This document shows, piece by piece, positions 59,801 to 64,000 of a stretch of DNA of 64,000 nt. The number at the start of each line of letters is the position of its first letter. Positions within the stretch are counted from its first letter, which is position 1. This stretch comes from Bagarius yarrelli. Lineage: Eukaryota > Chordata > Actinopteri > Siluriformes > Sisoridae. The DNA lies in NCBI GenBank assembly GCA_005784505.1, contig VCAZ01000005.1, positions 5,025,001 to 5,089,000 of the forward strand, given 5' to 3'. The notes under the pieces were generated by a model. It did not search any database. It worked only from the letters and a program-made list of their open reading frames with translations, and was not told the origin of the DNA. Made by a program: the position numbers and the translations under genes.

Positions 59801-61059
59801 TTTTTTTAACTGTTTTTTAGAAAGTTACCCGAGCTCTTTTCTAATATTCCTAAATTAAAACATCAGCTGTGTCCAAAATGACATACTGTACACTACACCC
59901 TGTGCACTCTTTTGTCTAGTTTCTCTCACACAGAAAACCCTTTCATTGTTTACTAACTGCAAAGTCGACTGCAAAGTTATTATAAAAAGCTTTAAAATAA
60001 ATTGCATAAGGTGTGATTTATGATGGCGTTGTGGGCTATCTAGAATTTGTTTTCTCCGCCACTTTTCTGCTCCTCTGCTGTAAACAGATCATCACACATT
60101 AAGGCAGACATTTATGAGTGCGTGTACTTGATCCTGACTTACTTGTTATATGCTGTCCAGACCGGAGCAGAAATCACTACCGGTGGGAAAACCAATAGAT
60201 TCACTGATGCATTACGATTCTAACGATTCTGAATCAATTCTCAAAAGTTCAGAATCGATTCTGAATGTAAATTAGATCGTGACGTGGAGCAAAAAACTTA
60301 TTAACGCAACACTGATTAACGCAAGTAAGTAAAGGTGTGCAAATACTGTGTGCAAAGGTTGTGACACCAAATTCTAATATTTCATAAACACGACCAACGT
60401 GCGATTTTTACAAACTTTTTCCACGGCCACCACCGGTTTCACTCAACTGACTCTCGGGCAAGTAGTAAAGCTTTCACCGAAATTCTGAAAAGGCAAAGCG
60501 AATTATTTGGTCAATAGCGGTTTTATTGCCAAGGATTTGCACCCGTTCTCGGCCGTGGATAACCCAAGAGTGTTCTTCACAGTTCATAGTTTTAATAACT
60601 GGACGTTTCAGTGTTTCATTTAGAGCTTCTTCATCCTGAACACAACTTTATTTTTAATATAAGAACATTTTTTAAACCCATCTTTTTTTAGATGGATGAT
60701 GATGTCATACAGAAATTCCAACTATAAACAAAAAGCAAAGAAACTCCAATTCTGGGTAAAATATAAAGACGTAAACATATATTTACACAGCAGAAGAATT
60801 ATTAGGAGAGATTTTGGAATCGGACTATCAGAATCGGAATTGGATCGGATTGTGAAGTACCTAAAGATTCCCGCCTCTAGTTAGCAGTACTACAGCCTTG
60901 TGTATGCGTGCTGTACATTATTACTGGTCGTTAGCTAACTTAGATTAATCGCAAAGCATTGAAGCCTTTAAAAACCAAATAAACGCTTTCATATTTAATA
61001 AAAAAAAAGAACTGGAGGGCAGCTGTCTTTTAGAGAGGTTGGCTTTCATATAGTAGGCT

Positions 61060-61300
61060 TAGCAAAGCAGCAGTCTTCTAATGAGGACAGTGCGTTTCCC
61101 TTTGTGTCCTGTGTGTGCACTCTGACAGGCTATTTGCATTAGTTGTGAGTGCAGCCTGGACTTTGGTGTGTAAATAGTGTTGCTGAGGTCGGCTCCTGTT
61201 TCCAGGTGACGCTGGGCTGCGATTGGCTGAAAGGCTGACGAGCGGCATTGATTCATTTCATTAGAGGCTTTTATGAGCCGGGCGGAGAAGGCAAACAAGA
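61060..61300. promoter_or_regulatory. Candidate enhancer/conserved element upstream of ankrd11
   Basis: A non-repetitive, balanced-composition block in an otherwise AT-rich intron. It contains a perfect octamer ATTTGCAT (near 61132), a CCAAT-type gattggctg (near 61220), tgattcatttcatta and ttttatgagc (HOX13-like). Inferred from motif density only. Confidence 0.35.
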
Positions 61301-61654
61301 CGGAGAAGTAGAATAAGGGGGCAGGAGACTCATCCTTGTGTCTTATTCTACCCTAACCTTTCTATTAGAGAATAACTGAGAGGACACTGGAGATGCTGCT
61401 GTGGCCAAGCACTTCATCTACTTAGCACATATGACCGGAGATCGAAAGACTGGAGCACAAGATTTGTAGAAAGTAACACAAGGGCAGCTGAGTGCTATCT
61501 CTGTGCCAGTGTGTGTGGGTGTGCATTGCCAATCTAGCCTACGGCAGAGCTCTGCTGCATTGGACACCACCTCTGCATCTCCTGCAGTATGTTATCAAAC
61601 CAACATCCAGATAAACAGGAAAGAAAAGCATCATGAGGGAGCTGCTCTCTCTCA

Positions 61655-61657
<3 letters not shown>

Positions 61658-61702
<45 letters not shown>
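61658..61702. repeat. (CA)n microsatellite
   Basis: About 22 CA units. Confidence 0.95.
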
Positions 61703-61705
<3 letters not shown>

Positions 61706-63916
61706 GCCTAGCAATGCAGGGACAGGGGCACGTGCTTGCAAAGCTGACATACAGAGAAAAACAAAGGGAGGCAGGGAGAGAGAATAGAAATGGACTGAAG
61801 TGTTCTCAAAATTGTGTGTGTTTCTAAGTCGTCAAATCCCATGCGTTTTACAGTCGTCCCTCCATTTCACTCGCTGCAACAACACAAACAGAAAGAGCCA
61901 CCGCCTCATCGGTGCTTTTGCACAATTTAGCCACGTGACCCAAGGAGATTCCAGTCTGAATTTCAGCCCAGGCTGGAGCAGATCTGCGGGCCAGCTGCCT
62001 GATTTTTGTGCTCCAATTGCCTCCTAACAAGGAAGACTCAACGCGCACTGAGTCATGCGATGCGCCGCTCGGCCTCCAAAACAACCCAGCGTGGAGCTGA
62101 CTGTCTGGCAGCGAAACTGACTTTTCAAAACCGCATTGTGCCCAAAGAAATAGCAGTGCTTTAATGAAAGGGGAATCAAGTGCAAATATTTTTCATAGCT
62201 CATGTTTTAATTTCAAATATAGTGGAAACGTTACACATTCAATTCTAAATCAAGTTATAAAGGAGTTTCATTAGGAAAAGAAAAAGTAATATAAATCTGT
62301 TAAAAGTGTCAACACTTTTCTTCAAACTTAATCAAAAAAAAAAAAAAAGTAACTTCAGATTAAATTACTGAACTAATATTTAGCTGTCTAACCAATATTC
62401 TCCATCACTGCTGAACATCTGCGATGCATTTAACTATATAAAGGCAACCGACTTCTGGGAACTATAAACAAGTATTTGCACTCAGGATGAATAAACTTTG
62501 GTCCAGAGTTCACAGACAATTAATGACACCTGTTTTTTGAGTTAATTGTCTCATTAAACTTCATAGGACTTATTTTGCACACACCCCCCTTTCGGCGTGC
62601 GTGTCATGCCAGTTGGGTTCGTCGAATTTCTATTGCACTACTACATCCAAGCCAAATAGTTGCAATGCAGAAATGCAACTACTGCTTAAATCACTTTAAT
62701 CACTCTGACCACTTCTAATCCCTGGTATCGATAAATTAGGATTATAACTAAATTACGCTTGTGAAATGAAATAAAAACTTCGATTCACCCTGGATAACAA
62801 ATTCCACAGTTGTGAGAATAAACATTAAAATAAAATAACTACTACTTTAATAACAAGGACAATCTTGAACTAACATCTACTCTTATTTTACATGCCTACA
62901 TTTACAGTATATACGGAATCATACGGAAGCGAACTGGCGACAATTTATTCCGCTGTAAGGATATATATCCTATACCACCAGGCCTCTTCCCTGCATGGAA
63001 GAGTTAGAACATGTGATTCGAACGTATTTGCGTGGAGAGATGTGGCGGCTATGGATTGTAAACAGCGAGAGTGTGCAATGCTTGATGTTCACCTCAGATA
63101 TAATTCTACACTGTGGTTTGAAAGGTAAAAGGTGGCTTAGGTAAGCAGGGTGTAATTCGGGCTGGGATTCGTAGCGGCATGCCTCACTGCAGGTTAGGCT
63201 TCCACTTAGAGCTCTGTTTCTGCAGGCAACATGCGTGTCTGTTCCGGCCTGCATCCCGGGCAAAATCAGGAGAGGAATCGAAGTGGCTTAGCAAGACAGA
63301 CTTCACCAGGGTTCGTTCAGTTAACCTGCTCCAGGAAGCTGCTAAACCTATTCCATTTTCTCCTCTCGAATAACACGGCATCCGTTGTGACATACAAGCC
63401 CAGACATCTGATCAGAAGGCTGCATAAATGTGTTATAGGAAGATTAGATAAGACGACACCGGTATGGCAGTCGTTGCTTTTTAAGCGCTGCTGTTTTTGC
63501 TTCTGGCATGAATTCAACTCGCTTTCTCCTTTCTGCTTTCCAAATCTGCTAAACAAAGACTGACATAAATCTTTCCAGCACATATTCACTGTGTGTAGCT
63601 ATTAAAAATAATCACCAGCATGATACTGAAAGCGAGCGGGCTAGCACTTTCTCGAAAGCCTCTCATTACACTTACAGAGGGAACAGCTGGAACGGTAGGA
63701 GAGGAGACGGACCTTTTATCTTCCATAAAAGTCAACACAGATGCTGAAATTGAAGCTTAGTTTTCACATGTACATGCATTTCAGCTCATACCCTAAAATG
63801 CAGCTCTCGGATAAAACTCATTACAGCTCTGACTCCTGCCTTCATTAAGGGCTGAATAATAAAAAAATAAAAAAAACAGCTTTAAATGCTGTGCGGAGTC
63901 TTAAAGCACCTAGTAG

Positions 63917-63928
63917 CCGCCATCTTGT
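63917..63928 (-). promoter_or_regulatory. YY1-type motif
   Basis: Minus-strand AAGATGGCGGC matches the YY1 consensus exactly. The same type of motif overlaps the start codon at 3437. Whether it marks a promoter for an ankrd11 5' exon cannot be decided from this sequence. Confidence 0.4.
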
Positions 63929-64000
63929 TTTGCAACGTGACAATAAGACGATGTTTTGTATGTGTATGTGTGTGTGTATTTAGAGACATATTTTGGGGAA

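Larger units (their letters stand above)
53764..64000. other. Upstream of the ankrd11 start exon: probable 5'UTR intron
   Basis: No coding exon was found. Contents: (CA)n at 54901-54933, a DNA-element copy at 55690-56010, a dispersed repeat at 56265-56475, TA-rich tracts at about 56487-56560 and 56818-56970, a SINE at 56563-56815, (CA)n at 58798-58818 and 61658-61702, and several complex unique stretches (about 61060-61300, 61940-62115, 63120-63340). A YY1-type motif lies at 63917-63928. The non-coding first exon of ankrd11 was not located and may lie outside. Confidence 0.55.

Overview
The window is vertebrate nuclear DNA, almost certainly from a teleost fish. It has spliced genes with canonical GT-AG junctions, many (CA)n, (GA)n, (TA)n and (ATCT)n microsatellites, and numerous tRNA-derived SINE and small DNA-transposon remnants of kinds common in fish, perhaps an otophysan such as a catfish (clade inferred only from repeat style). 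No bacterial, viral or organellar gene was seen.

All three genes found lie on the minus strand. (1) At about 3.4-3.6 kb is the first coding exon and promoter of an unidentified gene whose remaining exons lie beyond the left edge. (2) At 11.4-27.9 kb is a complete nine-exon SLC22-type organic ion transporter, called slc22a31 from sequence and neighbourhood. Its exons sum to 1833 nt (610 aa plus stop) with every phase matching. (3) At 34.0-53.8 kb is the complete coding part of ankrd11, the ankyrin-repeat chromatin co-regulator. Eleven coding exons sum to 8442 nt (2813 aa plus stop), including one 7031-nt exon. The linkage and shared orientation of ANKRD11 and SLC22A31 match human 16q24.3.

Region by region: 1-3.3 kb holds two minisatellites and GA/CA microsatellites, and is probably intron 1 of the left-edge gene near its promoter. 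3.6-10.3 kb is intergenic with SINEs and a 200-bp tetranucleotide tract. 10.3-28.1 kb is slc22a31 with repeat-bearing introns. 28.1-30.3 kb is a short intergenic spacer with a CTCF-like motif. About 30.3-34.0 kb is the likely ankrd11 3'UTR and downstream sequence. 34.0-53.8 kb holds the ankrd11 coding exons. 53.8-64 kb is upstream ankrd11 sequence, probably a 5'UTR intron, with repeats and several complex, non-repetitive stretches that are candidate conserved regulatory elements.

The two identified genes have no known shared pathway: one is a plasma-membrane transporter and the other a nuclear regulator. Their proximity looks like old synteny. I found no evidence of an undescribed multi-gene system. 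The most notable points are the left-edge promoter (CRE plus a YY1-type start site), a long acidic run inside Ankrd11, candidate enhancers upstream of ankrd11, and some small structured repeats.
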